From contig OV121082.1 in the NCBI GenBank assembly GCA_921293015.1, positions 21,183,748 to 21,247,747 on the forward strand: a stretch of 64,000 nt of DNA. The letters run 5' to 3'. This stretch comes from Phorcus lineatus (Eukaryota; Mollusca; Gastropoda; Trochida; Trochidae). Both the position numbers and the translations under genes were made by a program. This document shows, piece by piece, positions 10,930 through 23,128 of this stretch (the stretch's first letter is position 1; every line of letters begins with the position of its first letter). Below the pieces are notes generated by a model. That model was not told the origin of the DNA, made no database searches, and worked only from the letters and a program-made list of their open reading frames with translations.

Positions 10930-13900
10930 TTTGATTAAATTCTTAAATATTTGATATTCCATTCCCATATCAACTTTTTATTTTATTCAAAATATTTATT
11001 CAATTCAAAAAGAATTTTAGCCATAATTAACATTATTAGTGTTTGTTTTTGATAAAAAGTTATGTTTTAATCCAACATCGATCATTTCAATTCTATTTCT
11101 TATAGATATATCTTTATCAAAATCCTTATTGAAATTAAACAGAAGAAGGATGTCTAACTCTTTCTAGTACAATCAGATGTTTATGCTAACATGTGTTAGG
11201 AATGAAAGGAATTTGCCATATTGCTCTACCAGCTTCTGAGCGCTACAGTTTATTAGATATTATTTCACAGCATAATGTGCCTTGTTGATCCTCTAGATAA
11301 ACTAGTCTGGCAGCCACCAGAGGGTAATTAAGCTAATTACACCATGCTGTTGATTACTTAATAACAATATGCAACATTTAGCAATGTACTTATGCCCTCT
11401 TGATGATTTTGCAATATTCAGAATGCAGTGCAAAACATGTACATCATGAACTGATCTTTGTGTATGATATATCTATGTGATAGGATATTTGTGTATGATA
11501 TATTGTTATGTGATATTAGCTTCTACAAATGTTTCGGTAAAGATCTTAGGAGCCGCCAACCATTCATTTCGCATTTGAAGTGTGCTTTTTGAGTGATGTC
11601 ATTGAAACAATAGTCCCTGACGTCAACAGAGTGTTATGATGTCTTTGGTGGCAGCCATGGTATACAATTCATTGCTGATTTTGAATCCGTTGTATCAAAT
11701 TGTTTTGTCCAAAAAAATATGGCGTAAACAAATTAAATTGACATACTAGAAAAGAAATAAAGAAGCGTCAACCAACCATAGTGAAAATGTTATTTCTTTA
11801 TGTAAAAAGTTGTAAACACCATACCTAAAAAAGATCAACATTATTTTTCATGAAATAGGTCAGATTTCCTTCATAAGGTTAGAACTGTTGATATATGTAA
11901 AGAAAATTCTAATTTTCATAAGATCTTATAGATATAGATATAAATAGTTAAATTTCATTTTATTATAATCATATCGTTTTCAGCCCTGAGATCACAAACA
12001 TTCAAAATAGATAAGAAATATCCAATGGAAATTATTTTTATTCTTTATCCGATTATTCTTTCCAAGGGAATCCAAATAGAAGAAATAAAGTACCTCAAAT
12101 TGATTCAACAGGCACACAAATGTAACAGTAGTTATTTTTCTGAGCTAATTTAGACCTTTCATTTCTTCAATGAGATAATGACAGATCTTCATTCAAAATT
12201 TTTTTCATAAAAATTCAACAATTGTTTGCCTTATTTAGTAGGACAAATAAAGGCCTTCATTGAAAAGTTACCCAAGTGAAACATTGCTTATCAATTAGTT
12301 CCAACAGAGTTTAAGAAACTTTATCTATCTGCTGCACATGCTAGCAAGTCAATCATTTTGTAGGGACGTCTGTTGCATGTGCAGAAAATGCTGATAATGC
12401 AGACACATCAAGGATGAGGGGGGGGGGGGGGGGGGGGGTGGTTGGAGGGGTTAGACTATTTATAGAGAGCAGGTTGGCTGAGGAGTATTTATAGAAGATT
12501 CTTGATTGATGAAGAGCAAAAGATATTTAAAAAATGTTATGTTGTTTAAATTTTTTATATCAAATATCAAAATTGTAACAAGAACAATTAGTGGTTGTAT
12601 AATTGTTTGAATTATCTAAAATCTTATGCTGTGTAAATTTAATTTGAATATTAGGATTATTTATTAAAATTGTAACGAGAACAATTTATGGATATTTAAT
12701 TGTTCAGTTGTATTAGTAATAAGTTTTGGTGTTTTGATAGATCAATACAGCAGTTTTACTAAGTCTTGAGATGATTTTCTGAGATTATTTTAACATTCTA
12801 TTCAACTTAAAAGCTATATGGCTAAAATATACTATCAATAAGTATCCACAACATCATTTGGAAAGAGGTTATTTTTAAAGGGAATTTTTTTATCTGAAAA
12901 AAAGAAAAACTTTTCAAATTGTACTAAATTAAAAAAAATCGAAACTGGACATCCAAATGGTTTCTTGGTAAGAATGATTGGCAGTATAAACATGATCTCT
13001 GAAATCCATTTTCAAACATCTTACAAAGTATGGTTTCAGAACTAACTCCACGTTTATGTAGTTGAGACAAATTCAATGTTAAGATTTAACTTGAGAGCCT
13101 TGGACAGACATTCCATGACTTCACCCCAGAATCTTGCTTCCAGTAATTGATTGCAGATTTGGGACCAAAAAAACGGTAATCCTGGAAGTAACTCTCTTCT
13201 CATCTGTCAAGAAAATCCTCTTGGTGTGGCTTGTAACAGTTTTAGTCAAAAACGTCTTTGCTTTTTGAGAAATATAGTCTTAAAATATAAATGGTATTAA
13301 GCTACGATTAAAAAACTTTCTCCTTAGTCTTTGACTCTAAGAAAGAGATTTTTATGGAGGAATCAATATCCTAAATTGATCGTTAAAAGCATTTCTACAG
13401 AATATTTTTGGGGATTAAGATGCTCTTTTTGGAAGCCTCATCTTGATGAGAAAGAAAAGGTTTTTTTCTTATAGATCAGAGAACATAAAGATATGAATTG
13501 TTTAACATGATAAGTTATGGTTTTTGAAAAATATCTTAAAATTTATTTCATCACATATTTGAAATAAAAAATTTAAAAATTTCACATGTAAAGGTCATTC
13601 AATCTTTATTTCAGTATAGTACTGTAGTATATTCGTGAGTAGATCTCATTATCAAATTATTTGCTTGTACAATATTCTTTCTAAGTAAATTTTAAATCTA
13701 ATTCTTTCTTGTTTCTTGGATGTTCAATTTCATTAACTAATTCACTCTAAAAACTTTAATGATGTAAAAAAAAAGGTCTACAGAATGCTGTACCATTTTT
13801 CAACATCATATGAATATTAAATTTTCATGCAAAAAGACTAGAAAAAGCAATAACTTCATTTTCATTTTTTGTTCTTATTATCTGTGGAGGTGCTTTAAAT

Positions 13901-14480
13901 CCTTCTATTTAAAAACTGGTCCACTTCCTGTAAGTGTAGATTAGCTGTAAATATGATGTTTTTACAACTTCCTGTCTCAGAATTCGGCCCTGTGAAGCAT
14001 TCAAGTGTTTGCTTCATAGCATAGACACTTTTCTTAATGGCGCAGAATCTAGCACTCATAATAGGAATTTAATTACAAGACTGATACCTATTAAGGTGAG
14101 ATTAATATCTTAATACTTAATTAATTTGAGGAATAATGTTGGTAAGAGTGATGTGTGTCCGAGAATTTTGAATTTCCTTTGTTTCATTCACTTCCTGTTC
14201 TTGATTTTCTCTGTATATCCTCTGTTATATGCGAAACTTTGCCTGTTATGAACCTTTTCTGATTAAATGTTAAGTTTTAAGAATTCCTGTTATTGGAAGC
14301 CTTCTTCTACATGGTGAAATTCACAACACATGACCCTCAAACAAATGATTACCTATTAATTGATTTTGGAAGTTTAAATATTTTAATTGGAATAAAATTC
14401 CTTCCATGAAATAATTCTTTGACAAATATAAAAAAGCTAGTTTAAATATTCAGTTCTTGGTCTTACAACCTTATATGTAT
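10930..14480. other. AT-rich stretch, probably decayed elements
   Basis: No open frame with supportable function. It holds the poly-G run at 12418-12438 and a short inverted pair, ctgcacatgc (about 12330) and gcatgtgcag (about 12374). The first few hundred bases may be decayed LINE sequence continuing from the RT fossil. Confidence 0.45.
12418..12438 (+). repeat. Poly-G run, 21 nt
   Basis: Homopolymer of 21 G, followed by a G-rich tail (tggttggagggg). Confidence 0.9.
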
Positions 14481-14487
14481 TTGTAAA

Positions 14488-14555
14488 GTTGAAGTAAGGC
14501 CGAGCCTGTATTAAAGGCTCCAATTTTTTCTAGTCATTGAGCAGCACTATCCTTC
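14488..14555 (+). repeat. Dispersed family A, partial copy (+)
   Basis: Carries 'gagcctgtattaaaggctcc' followed by 'tagtcattgagcagcactatcc'. These are diverged forms of the family phrases 'gactgtattaaaggctcc' and 'cagtcatgaagcaggactac' seen at 34406, 38681 and elsewhere. Confidence 0.65.
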
Positions 14556-14586
14556 ACATTTAAAAAAACGTTTTAATAAATTAGGA

Positions 14587-14749
14587 GATAAACCTATTGT
14601 GTTTTTAATTTTTTGTGACTCGAACGTAGATTCGAAACCTGTTGATTTCATTCGGAGCCGAACGCGTAGCGTGAGGCTTCGAATTTAAAATCAACAGGTT
14701 TCGAATCTACGTTCGAATCACAAAAAATTTAAAACACAATTGGTTTATC
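14587..14749. mobile_element. Long near-perfect hairpin (62-bp arms)
   Basis: Arms 14587-14648 and 14688-14749 are inverted complements with three mismatches in 62 bp. The 39-bp loop adds a short inner stem (attcggagcc / ggcttcgaat). Transcription across it would give a stem of about 72 bp. The arm phrase cgaacgtagattcga recurs at 15407-15421. It is best read as a palindromic MITE, or one end of a larger element reaching 15471. Confidence 0.85.
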
Positions 14750-15050
14750 TCTATTCTACCATGACGAGTTAATAAACTTTTAAATTACATTTCTTTGACA
14801 TCGCGAAAGTTTAGGTGTGACGCGGTCAAAGGCATTTCCATTTGAAATAGGTAGAATGGGTAACACCTAAACTATTATTGAAGTGAAAACATAGAGTAGG
14901 GAACGTTAAAAATAAAATAATTGTCAAGTTAACAAGTCAGAGCATTGAGTTTTTCTTGAAACTCATTGCACCAGCATAAAACATGAGAATTTGACTTCCA
15001 AAAAGTACTGAATCACCTCAAACAAAATGGCCGATACCGAATTCCTTAAG

Positions 15051-15107
15051 CTGATCACGTGATCAGTCTTGTGACGTCATGTCACACCGCACAAGCCCAT
15101 GACGTCA
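15051..15107. promoter_or_regulatory. E-box palindrome plus two CRE sites
   Basis: A perfect 16-bp palindrome, ctgatcacgtgatcag (15051-15066), holds the E-box CACGTG. Full cAMP-response palindromes TGACGTCA follow at 15072-15079 and 15100-15107. CREB/ATF and bHLH factors bind such sites in animals. Activity here is inferred only, and the sites may belong to the surrounding element. Confidence 0.5.
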
Positions 15108-15297
15108 CAGTGTTAGAATGAAAACTATCGTGGCCGAGTCTGATCCAGTCATCGCGGCTTGAAATCAAACGTTTTCCACATTAATGCAAACAAATCATGT
15201 GATTGAGTAGTAGACTGTTTATATAAGCGTTAAGAAGTATGTATGCCTAATGATAATTGGTAACAGAAGGCTATCAAAAGCACGTTTTCATAATGTT

Positions 15298-15378
15298 TAG
15301 CGGTAGAGCGTCGAACTCCGCACAGTGCTGTTGCGTCTCTCTTTGCATAGAGCCTTGAGGCAGATGTATTCAAACGCG
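15298..15378 (+). other. Degenerate tRNA-like sequence
   Basis: 'tagcggtagagcgtcgaact' resembles a tRNA D-arm/A-box followed by an anticodon stem. 'tattcaaacgcgg', 68 bp downstream, resembles a decayed T-arm/B-box. It does not fold into a convincing cloverleaf by eye, so a tRNA pseudogene or SINE head is more likely than a working tRNA. Confidence 0.35.
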
Positions 15379-15774
15379 GTTAATCGGCTATCTAAAATTT
15401 ATGTTCGAACGTAGATTCGACGATGAAATAAACCAATCAAAAACAAGGATTTTTAAATGTCATGGTAGAATAATTCTTTAATTACCTAACAAGTTTTAAA
15501 AAGAGGCATCAGCATGAACTTTTTTTTTCCCGGAGAATATACTGCCTCTGTCATATTGAAAGTTTTGTTAAGCCAAAGATTTTATAGTAACAATTACTAT
15601 TGAATTTCAATAACACCGAATAGTTAAAACGCTCTCAAATTTCACTACTGATTGTCTAGTAATTGTAAACATAAGTCCTGGCAGTTAGCAAGATAAAGAA
15701 ACAAAGGGCAACAGCCACATGGCTTCAACAAGCTCTTTGAGGTGGCGTCAAAGATGTGCTAAATATTTACGGTT

Positions 15775-16660
15775 ACCAAAATCTGTTTCTTAGTCTCCCA
15801 GGAACACAAATCTGTTCTAGGAGTCTCCCTTAACACAAAATGTGTTCCAAGCAGTGCAGCTGGAACCAAAACCATTTTTTTTGGAATTTCAGGAACTAAA
15901 ACCTTTTCTTTGAGGAATCGAATCCTTTTCTTTAAGAAAAAAACAAAATTCTTTTCTCATCCAGAAAACCTAAAACTGCTCTTGCAGTCTCAAGAAAACC
16001 ATATTTTGTAAGAACTTAATTGAATATAATTTATGAAATTACCAGAATATAAACTTAATTGTTCTTTTATTCTCAGGAACTATTGATTCTAAAGAACTAA
16101 TGTCTTTTCTTGTTGTCTGAGGAACAAAAATTAGATATTTGAACCCTTAAGGATTAAAAAAATTTTCCTTTGGAGTCTTTGAAACCAAAATTTATATTTT
16201 TATACCCATATCGTTCTCTGTATCCCTCAGGTTTAAAAATAGTTACTTGATATTTCTAAAGACTTAATTTGTTCTTTTTCTGGAAGTTCCAATACTTTCA
16301 AAACCAGTTCTAAAATCTTTAGATTACTAATCAAATTGAATCTAGGAGGCACCAAAATCGGTTCCTTAGTCATGGAGAAAAAAAAGATGTTACTTGGAGC
16401 TTAATTGTATTAGTAGTTTTTGTGTTATGGATTATGAAATAATTAGCTTTTGGTCCAGAAACCCAATTTTGTAATTACAGAGAAAAAATAACAGGTATTT
16501 TTTTGTGTTATGAATAATGAAAAAATACCCCTGTGGTCTCCATTGATCGAGAACCCCTTTTTATACTGAATTGATGTGATCTTGAATTCTCAGAAGTACA
16601 ATCTCTCCAGAGACTATATGTCTGTTCTTTGAGTCTCGCAGGAACCAGAGACCTTGTTTG
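15775..16660. repeat. Degenerate minisatellite, ~35-45 bp unit
   Basis: Loosely repeated phrases of the type 'ggaaccaaaa', '(c)ttttctttgag' and 'gtctcaaggaac' recur through almost 900 bp with strong divergence. The array looks very old and has no coding function. Confidence 0.6.
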
Positions 16661-16813
16661 ACCTAATCTTGAGTTATGGGCAGCTAAACTAACAATATAC
16701 CTCTATAAATACATGGCTGTTAGCAGAGAATTGGATCCAGGTTTGCTTGACCAGCGGTCAGTTTAGAACAGGAATGTGGGAAGAGAGGGGGGATATTTGG
16801 AGAGGGGGGATGA

Positions 16814-16886
16814 GATAGTCCTACTCCGTGACTGCATGAAATAGGAGTCTTTGATACAGTCTAGATCTTGATTCAGCAAGTCTAAA
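16814..16886 (-). repeat. Dispersed family A, copy (-)
   Basis: Plus-strand text reads 'tagtcctactccgtgactgc', 'ataggagtctttgatacagt' and 'attcagcaagtct'. This is the reverse complement of the family order seen at 34406-34580. Confidence 0.75.
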
Positions 16887-18274
16887 AATAATGATTTAAC
16901 ATTAAAGAAAGTGTTCTTATTTAAAAGTAAAGATTCCATTGATTAAGTTTAAGTCTGTTGGTTAAGTAGATTTTAGAGAGGGTGTTAGGAGGAGGTTTGG
17001 ATACTGTTATTCAGAAAAATATTCTTTATTCCCAAATTTACTGTACAAAAAAGGCAAAGAGTAGTTTCAAGTTATAGAAAAGTAGTTTGAAAGGATGATA
17101 TGGCAGATTGATATGAATAAATGAATAGATTAGTCTTAAATTTGCTTTTTATTTGATTACAAGAAGTGGAGATTAAGGCTCATAATTTATAAATAAAAAT
17201 AATTTTTATCCAAAAAGATAACCTACACAAAGACAAGAAAACATAGTGTTAAATGAAAACAACTGGTAGAGGCATTTGTTGTAGTTAGGTGGGATGAAAT
17301 AAAGGGTATGTATATATAAATGTCATTGATTGACTTTTTGTAAATGGAAAAAGGTTTTATTTTAAAAAATCATATTCATCAAGTAATAAAGTTGAGTTTT
17401 TATGAGTAAAAAGAAAATAATCCAATTATTTATTATATAAAATCCAAATATGACATCACTTAAAATGCACAATTATCGTAAAAAATATTTTCTAATGACC
17501 TTTGAGTAAAGAGAATTATGACTGGTGAGGTCTTTAGGACTGTACTGAGGGAAAAGAAATGAGTTAGGCATCTCCAAAGATCAAAAACGGAATATGGCTA
17601 AGGTAGAACAGGAAGTTATGGGTAAGAGATCAACCAAAGAAATGAGGAGTGCCGTGGGGGGTCAGGTTTATTCCTGGCTGACCAGTGAAACTGACCAGTG
17701 CTATTTGAGGAAGTCCAGCTGGGCAAGTGATACACTGCAAGACCAGATCCCTGATTGATAGACGTAAAGGAGGACTCCTAGACCTCTGGCGTGTGCCACC
17801 CTTTGCACCGGGAGGGTGGGGGGATGTGAGAGAAGGGGGGGGGGGGGGGGGGGGGGGGGGGTTTGAAAGCTTGTGAGCAAGAAAGAGGGGGAGTTTGAGG
17901 TTTATTCTGTGAATGAAAGATCAAAACAGAAGGAAAATGATTGACTGACATTTCAAAAAGAAGGGAGCAAATTATTTAATTCAACATCTTAGTGATGGAA
18001 AAAGTAGGTGAATATTTATCTTAAAGTGATGTAGTGTCTGTATCTATAGATACATCTTGGTCTCAGAGTGGTCTCTCGTGGAGAAGAAACAAGGCTTTGG
18101 GATGGGCTCAATCTTCTCCTTGAGGAAGTGCTTCTTAATTAATTGATCATACGTTATACTACTTGTATATACATTTATTTTGTAAGATAAGAGGAATGTT
18201 TTAATGCATAAATAAAATTTTAGTTTTTGTCTTTTATAGATATTACGTCTGTAAAGAGAACACAGTAAACTTAC
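16887..18274. other. Non-coding stretch
   Basis: No gene supported. The 27-nt poly-G at 17835-17861 lies in a G-rich neighbourhood (17811-17895). Confidence 0.5.
17835..17861 (+). repeat. Poly-G run, 27 nt
   Basis: Homopolymer of 27 G. Length polymorphism or assembly error is likely. Confidence 0.9.
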
Positions 18275-18502
18275 AATTTGTGTATCCTGGTTCAAGTCTG
18301 TGTTATCTGTGTTTAGTTGCTTTTGGTAGGTCTTGATTGCCTTTAATTCTTTCAAACAACTTTGACATATTTCTATAATATCAGACCAAGATGAAAGATG
18401 AACCCCACAAGATCTCAACTTGTAGGGAAATATCAAACTGCTCTTGCTTAAGCTCTTACCCATTTCACAGTGCAGACATCTTACAGGTATAAGATGAAGT
18501 TT
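18275..18502 (-). CDS. Candidate exon with ZAD-like Cys2/Cys2 pattern
   Basis: On the minus strand an acceptor (tttcttag) ends at 18503 and a strong donor GTAAGT starts at 18274. They enclose exactly 76 codons in phase 0. The reading has C9-x2-C12, a basic and aromatic middle (SLIFPYKLRSC), then I45-C46-Q-S-C49 followed by a helix-like LKELKAIKTYQKQL. A CxxC pair, about 33 residues, then 'ICxxC' leading into a helix resembles the ZAD domain found at the N-terminus of some C2H2 zinc-finger proteins; the family match is my inference. An ATG at 18463 lies inside. No C2H2 fingers or partner exons were found in the window, so the gene may be partial, broken or a coincidence. Confidence 0.4.
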
Positions 18503-18744
18503 CTAAGAAACCTAGTCCTTGTGTAGATGTAGAAGTGGCCCAGCGTGTGGTCAGACATTACACTGGTCAGTGGTCAGTGATGCCTAATGTCTGATAAAAG
18601 TTTTTCTCTTTACAACCAATTGTTGGCATTTGAAGGATGGTACGATAGGAAATATGCATAAGGGAAGGTTTGTATGGGTCATGTTTTATTTGGAGTTAGG
18701 TGTGTCATGGCCCTAGAAACACTGATTGTTGTGTTATATAATTA

Positions 18745-18857
18745 TGGTTTTAAGGGGTTTTGTGATGATGATGGTTATGATGTTTAGGATGATGATGATG
18801 ATGTCGATGATGATGATGGTGGTGGTTATGATAATGGAATGGTGATGATGATGTTGG

Positions 18858-18900
<43 letters not shown>

Positions 18901-19165
18901 TATGATAATGGAATGGTGATGATGATGTTGGTTTTGATGATAATGATGATTATGTTGGTGATGGTGATGATGTTGGTGATTATGATGCTTCTAGAGTGAT
19001 GATGATGTTGGTTTTGATGATAATGATGAGGATGATGATGTGATGATGTTGGTGATGATTTTGACCATGGCCATGATGATGTCAAGTGATAAATTCAGAG
19101 TTGAAACTATGAGGATGGTGATGTTGAAAATGATGACAATGTTGATGATGAAAATGATGATGATA
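18745..19165. repeat. (GAT)n / (ATG)n imperfect trinucleotide repeat
   Basis: Dense gatgatgatg runs with ggt and gtt interruptions. A 70-bp-spaced duplication of 'ggtggttatgataatggaat' lies at about 18822 and 18894. Minus-strand frames of His/Ile/Ser strings follow from the repeat. Confidence 0.9.
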
Positions 19166-22100
19166 CTTGTAAATATCAATGTTTTGACAATAGAATTTGG
19201 GGTTATGATAGTAAAATAGTTTTTGAGAATTAGAATTGTGGAAGTTATTGATTGTAAATAAGATTCTGAGTATATAAATCCCAGGTAAAAGGCTCTCTGA
19301 TAATATCCACCTACTTGTTTGCACTTTCAGAATTTCGGTCAAAAAGCATTAACTATAATAATTAAGGCACAAAATGCACTATTATTTTTTTAACATTTCA
19401 GATGCATTATCATTATTAAATACTTGAAAATTTAATAATTCTTGAAAAGAGTATTTTTTAGAAATAAATAAATTATTAGCATTGAGTAGCGGATGATTAA
19501 GATTTACTTTGATGATGCTCAGACTTAAAAATATGTTCTTGATCGTCTTATCTTATTCTTACAGTGTTTTATTGCAGGAAATAAGAAATATGATATAGAA
19601 TAACTTGGCAGGACGTGAATAAAAATAGTGGAGTGGAGGAGAAAACTGCTGACACAGCTAAAATGTGGATATTTTTAGCAAGCGCTGCCTGCTTCTTAAA
19701 GTAATACTTGATTTCTGGTGTGGGTTACGTGATAACACTTGTACATGATAACCCCCAACTTGTATTTTTGTGTTTTTGAAATATGACTTTTATGTCACGC
19801 TGAACTCTGTTTATTTTTTTAAATCTGAGAATATCATTTTTGGAATGGATTATCGTGTAAAGTTGTTTGTTTGCTTTAGGTTGATAAAGTTTTATTGAGA
19901 AACCAAAAAGGCTTATTTTTAATTTAAATTACTTTTCAGCTTTTGCATTTTGGTTAGTTTTTATTTATTTATGCTACCTGATAAGTTTTAGTATTTAAAT
20001 AATTTTACATATTCATTTATTTTATGAATTTAGCTCCTTGAAATCATAATCAATTTAATAATAACTTGAATATCTAAATAGTTTTGAATGCCTCGGGAAT
20101 ATGAAATAATTGAGACGCAATAATATCTTTCACAATTGATTTTGAATTATGATGGTTTATAATGTTTTTTCCATCATCAAGAAATATCTAACGGTATCTT
20201 GAATACCAGACAAAATAACAATGAGAATTCACAAAGTAAACATGTATTTGAAATATAAGAGGTAATAAGCTTGTTTATCCTCAAAGAGGAATAATTTTGA
20301 AATATGAGGAAAGATTACATTGTAGAACAACAAAAATGATGGCAAATTCATTCAACAGGAGAGCAATTAATGGTGAAAGAAACAATCAACCAATTGGTTC
20401 TGCAATGGGTATCAGTCATCTTGTCTCTCACAATTAAATGTTGTGCTGATATTTATGCCGATATCCTATTCTATATGTCCTCAAAATATCGTCTCTTTGA
20501 AGTTGCAACATTCAGAGCAATGATAACAACGTTTGTGATTATCAATATTGACTCTTCGCTAGCTTATCTGAGTAATTTATTGCTGAATTGGGATGAAACG
20601 AGAAAAAAATGGCCGCCACATAATTGACCAGAGTTTCACTGTTTACATCAGCCAGTTGTACGGCAAATTGATCGAGTCCAAACTTCTTTATGAGCAATTT
20701 GAATGATTGGGACCAGGGCTCTGCCACCAGGACAAGATGAGTTGATTATGCCGCGTAATTAGCCACCAGATCGTGAACCACACCGCATACCACTAAAAAA
20801 ATTCCTGAATGCACTCAAAACCCCCACAACTCTTTGATGTCAAATAAAGTTTGGTGCAGGTTTTAAGTGGTGTTCTCAAGGTTTAACCAGAACAAGGTAC
20901 ATAGCTAATGGCTACGACAAACAAGATAATATCGGGAGAATCAAAACGGCATCTACTCGAGAGGTTCTTTGAGAAAATGTTGTGGTCATGTTAGTTCTAG
21001 AGTGTTGGTAATTACAGCTTGTTTCGGTTGTAAGGAGAACATTTGTTTGATGGAGAAAAAACGAGAGTTGATCAGGTTTGATGGTCTCCCCTTTTGACCT
21101 CCACCTTTAAGTATTTTAGAGAGCGTTTATTGTATCCTGTTGTCCATAAAAGATCCTTGGTTAGCAAGGCATGCTTCTTTCATTTGTAGTATTTATCGTT
21201 GAAGAGGAAGGGGGGGGGGGAGGGGGCTACTTTTGATGTGAGAGGAGGAAAAGGCCTTTTCAAGAGAGCTTACCTAAAAGATGGTCTTATATTGATCTAT
21301 TGAAATCCTTTAGGGATTTCAAGCAAGGACTAAGTTTTCCTCCTCAAGTCATTCATGTCTGCATAACCTCTGTTTCATTAGAAGCATTTTCTTGACTAGA
21401 TAATAATAAAAACCAAAATTAGTTTCAAATTATCGAAGTTGAAGAATGAATATTCGGTCTGGTCTGGTTTGACAATGAACTGTAAAAATTGTACAGTTTG
21501 AAAAAAATCCAAAAACAAAAACAAAATTCGGAACATTTAACAGTATGAGGTTATTTTGAGGGGCAAATTTACAGGATTATTAAGTAATCAGAGAGGACTA
21601 TGGGATTAGCTTTGGCTAAAAGTGATCCCAAAAAAATCTCAAAATAGCACTGCTTGACCTAGATTCTAGGAACATGCCTGGGATCGGCCAGGTACATTTT
21701 CTAGTATTCCTTTATCCCCTTTCTTCATTCCAGATCAGGTTCTAGATCCTCAAAACACCCTTAGCTTTAAGGTAGTTGTAAGCCAGTCTTAGAACTAAGA
21801 GAGCTACAAACATATAAACTTTGACATTAGGTTTCGAATGATTTTGATTGAATCTATTAATTTTGTTACTTCAAGGTATATCTAAGACTTGAGTTCTCGG
21901 CAATGAGCAAAGTGTTACCCTAACCAGTCAATACTATACTGTATTTAAAATATTCCTTGTATAGTTATGTCTCGATTACTCATTTGAATGATTAGCCATG
22001 ATTGATGGAGAGTTTGTACAGTACATATGCTATGTATGTTATCGGCAGAATGCTGCTGTTATTGTGGGAATATCACTGAATTTGACTTTGGCAATGTGTT

Positions 22101-22961
22101 TGAAAATTTCATGTTTGAAATTTTGTGAGTAAATTTACAATTTAACTTTCAGGTGTTTGTAATGACTGGGCATAATGATGAAAATTTACCAAAATAATTA
22201 GACGTAATCAGTCAGTATTATAACATCAAGTTTCCGTGATAATGTTCAAAGTACATATACCTTCATTTTACACTAAAAAGACCTCAAGTAAGATGACTTT
22301 GTCCTGTCTCTGTTACCAATCTGTATGTCTCCCTTGGGTTTACTGGATGATTACAATATTGAACCTCTCTGATCTGGGACAGATCCAGTTAGGATGGTTT
22401 GGTTTCAGTACTGAAATTGCCTGGGATTGGATTATGGTCTGTGGTTAGGGGAGTGTGGAAAGTAGTGTTGGAGACATTATGGTTTATTAGAAATTGGTTT
22501 TTGAAAACATTTAGAATGAACAAGTATGCAATTGGTTGTTTGGGATGATTGGGATGTGTGATTTAGGGACAATTTGAGAAGAGTCTGTCTATTCTAATAG
22601 GTACTGACAATTTTTATTGGAGTGATATTTGTTGAAAATTTAGGGGTTTTTTTATTGGGAAAGAGTGAGAATTTGTATAAATGCATCAGGAAAGAAAAAG
22701 GTATATATGAATTAAAGTAGAATATCTTTTTTGTAAAAGTCATGAAAATGTCAGAAGATGGTAATTTAGTCTATGGTGAAGAAAGTATGGACAGTTGATT
22801 AGTAGACGTATATAGTGGCAAAGGAATAGTCTAAAAAGGATAGTTTAATGTATCAAAATTTTAGGGAGGGTTTGATTTGGACTTTGTACAGTATGATGTA
22901 AATTAGCATAGGAGACATCAGTATATGATTATATTTCCTAAAAAATTATGATATCCAGTGA
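19166..22961. other. AT-rich non-coding stretch
   Basis: No supported gene. Frames at 20370-20627 (+), 20542-20727 (-) and 22236-22448 (+) show no recognisable domain or clear splice signals. A small hairpin, gaaatcctttagggatttc, lies near 21302. Confidence 0.45.
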
Positions 22962-23128
22962 TTTTATGGAGTATCAACTTCTTTATTGTACTGATAGCGA
23001 TGTTTCAGTATAGCTTCATTCCGTTTATGTGCAATTGAAGCAATTGAATTGCTTGAAAACAGTATAAGAATTTAAGCTATACCGAAACGTCGCCATTAGC
23101 ACAATAAAGAAGTTGATAATCCATAAAA
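22962..23128. mobile_element. Hairpin MITE-like element (~52-bp arms)
   Basis: Arms at 22965-23016 and 23074-23125 are inverted complements with about six mismatches in 52 bp, centred on 'caacttctttattgt'. A loop of about 57 bp separates them. No coding capacity. A typical palindromic non-autonomous transposon. Confidence 0.8.

Larger units (their letters stand above)
14753..15471. mobile_element. CpG-richer element with 13-bp inverted ends
   Basis: The segment is bounded by attctaccatgac (14753-14765) and its exact complement gtcatggtagaat (15459-15471). Inside are more CpG dinucleotides than in the flanks, two CRE palindromes, an E-box palindrome and a tRNA-like stretch at 15298-15378. No transposase frame exists. 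A non-autonomous DNA transposon remnant is likely, but the ends have not been shown to be true termini. Confidence 0.45.

Noticed and set aside
15298..15378. Functional tRNA gene
   Set aside because: The D-arm resembles a tRNA, but the T-arm is decayed and no acceptor stem pairing could be seen. Kept only as a tRNA-like sequence.
18900..19342. His/Ile-rich minus-strand frames
   Set aside because: They arise from the (GAT)n repeat and AT-rich DNA.
20370..20727. Overlapping frames on both strands
   Set aside because: No domain, no splice signals and no composition shift relative to the flanks.
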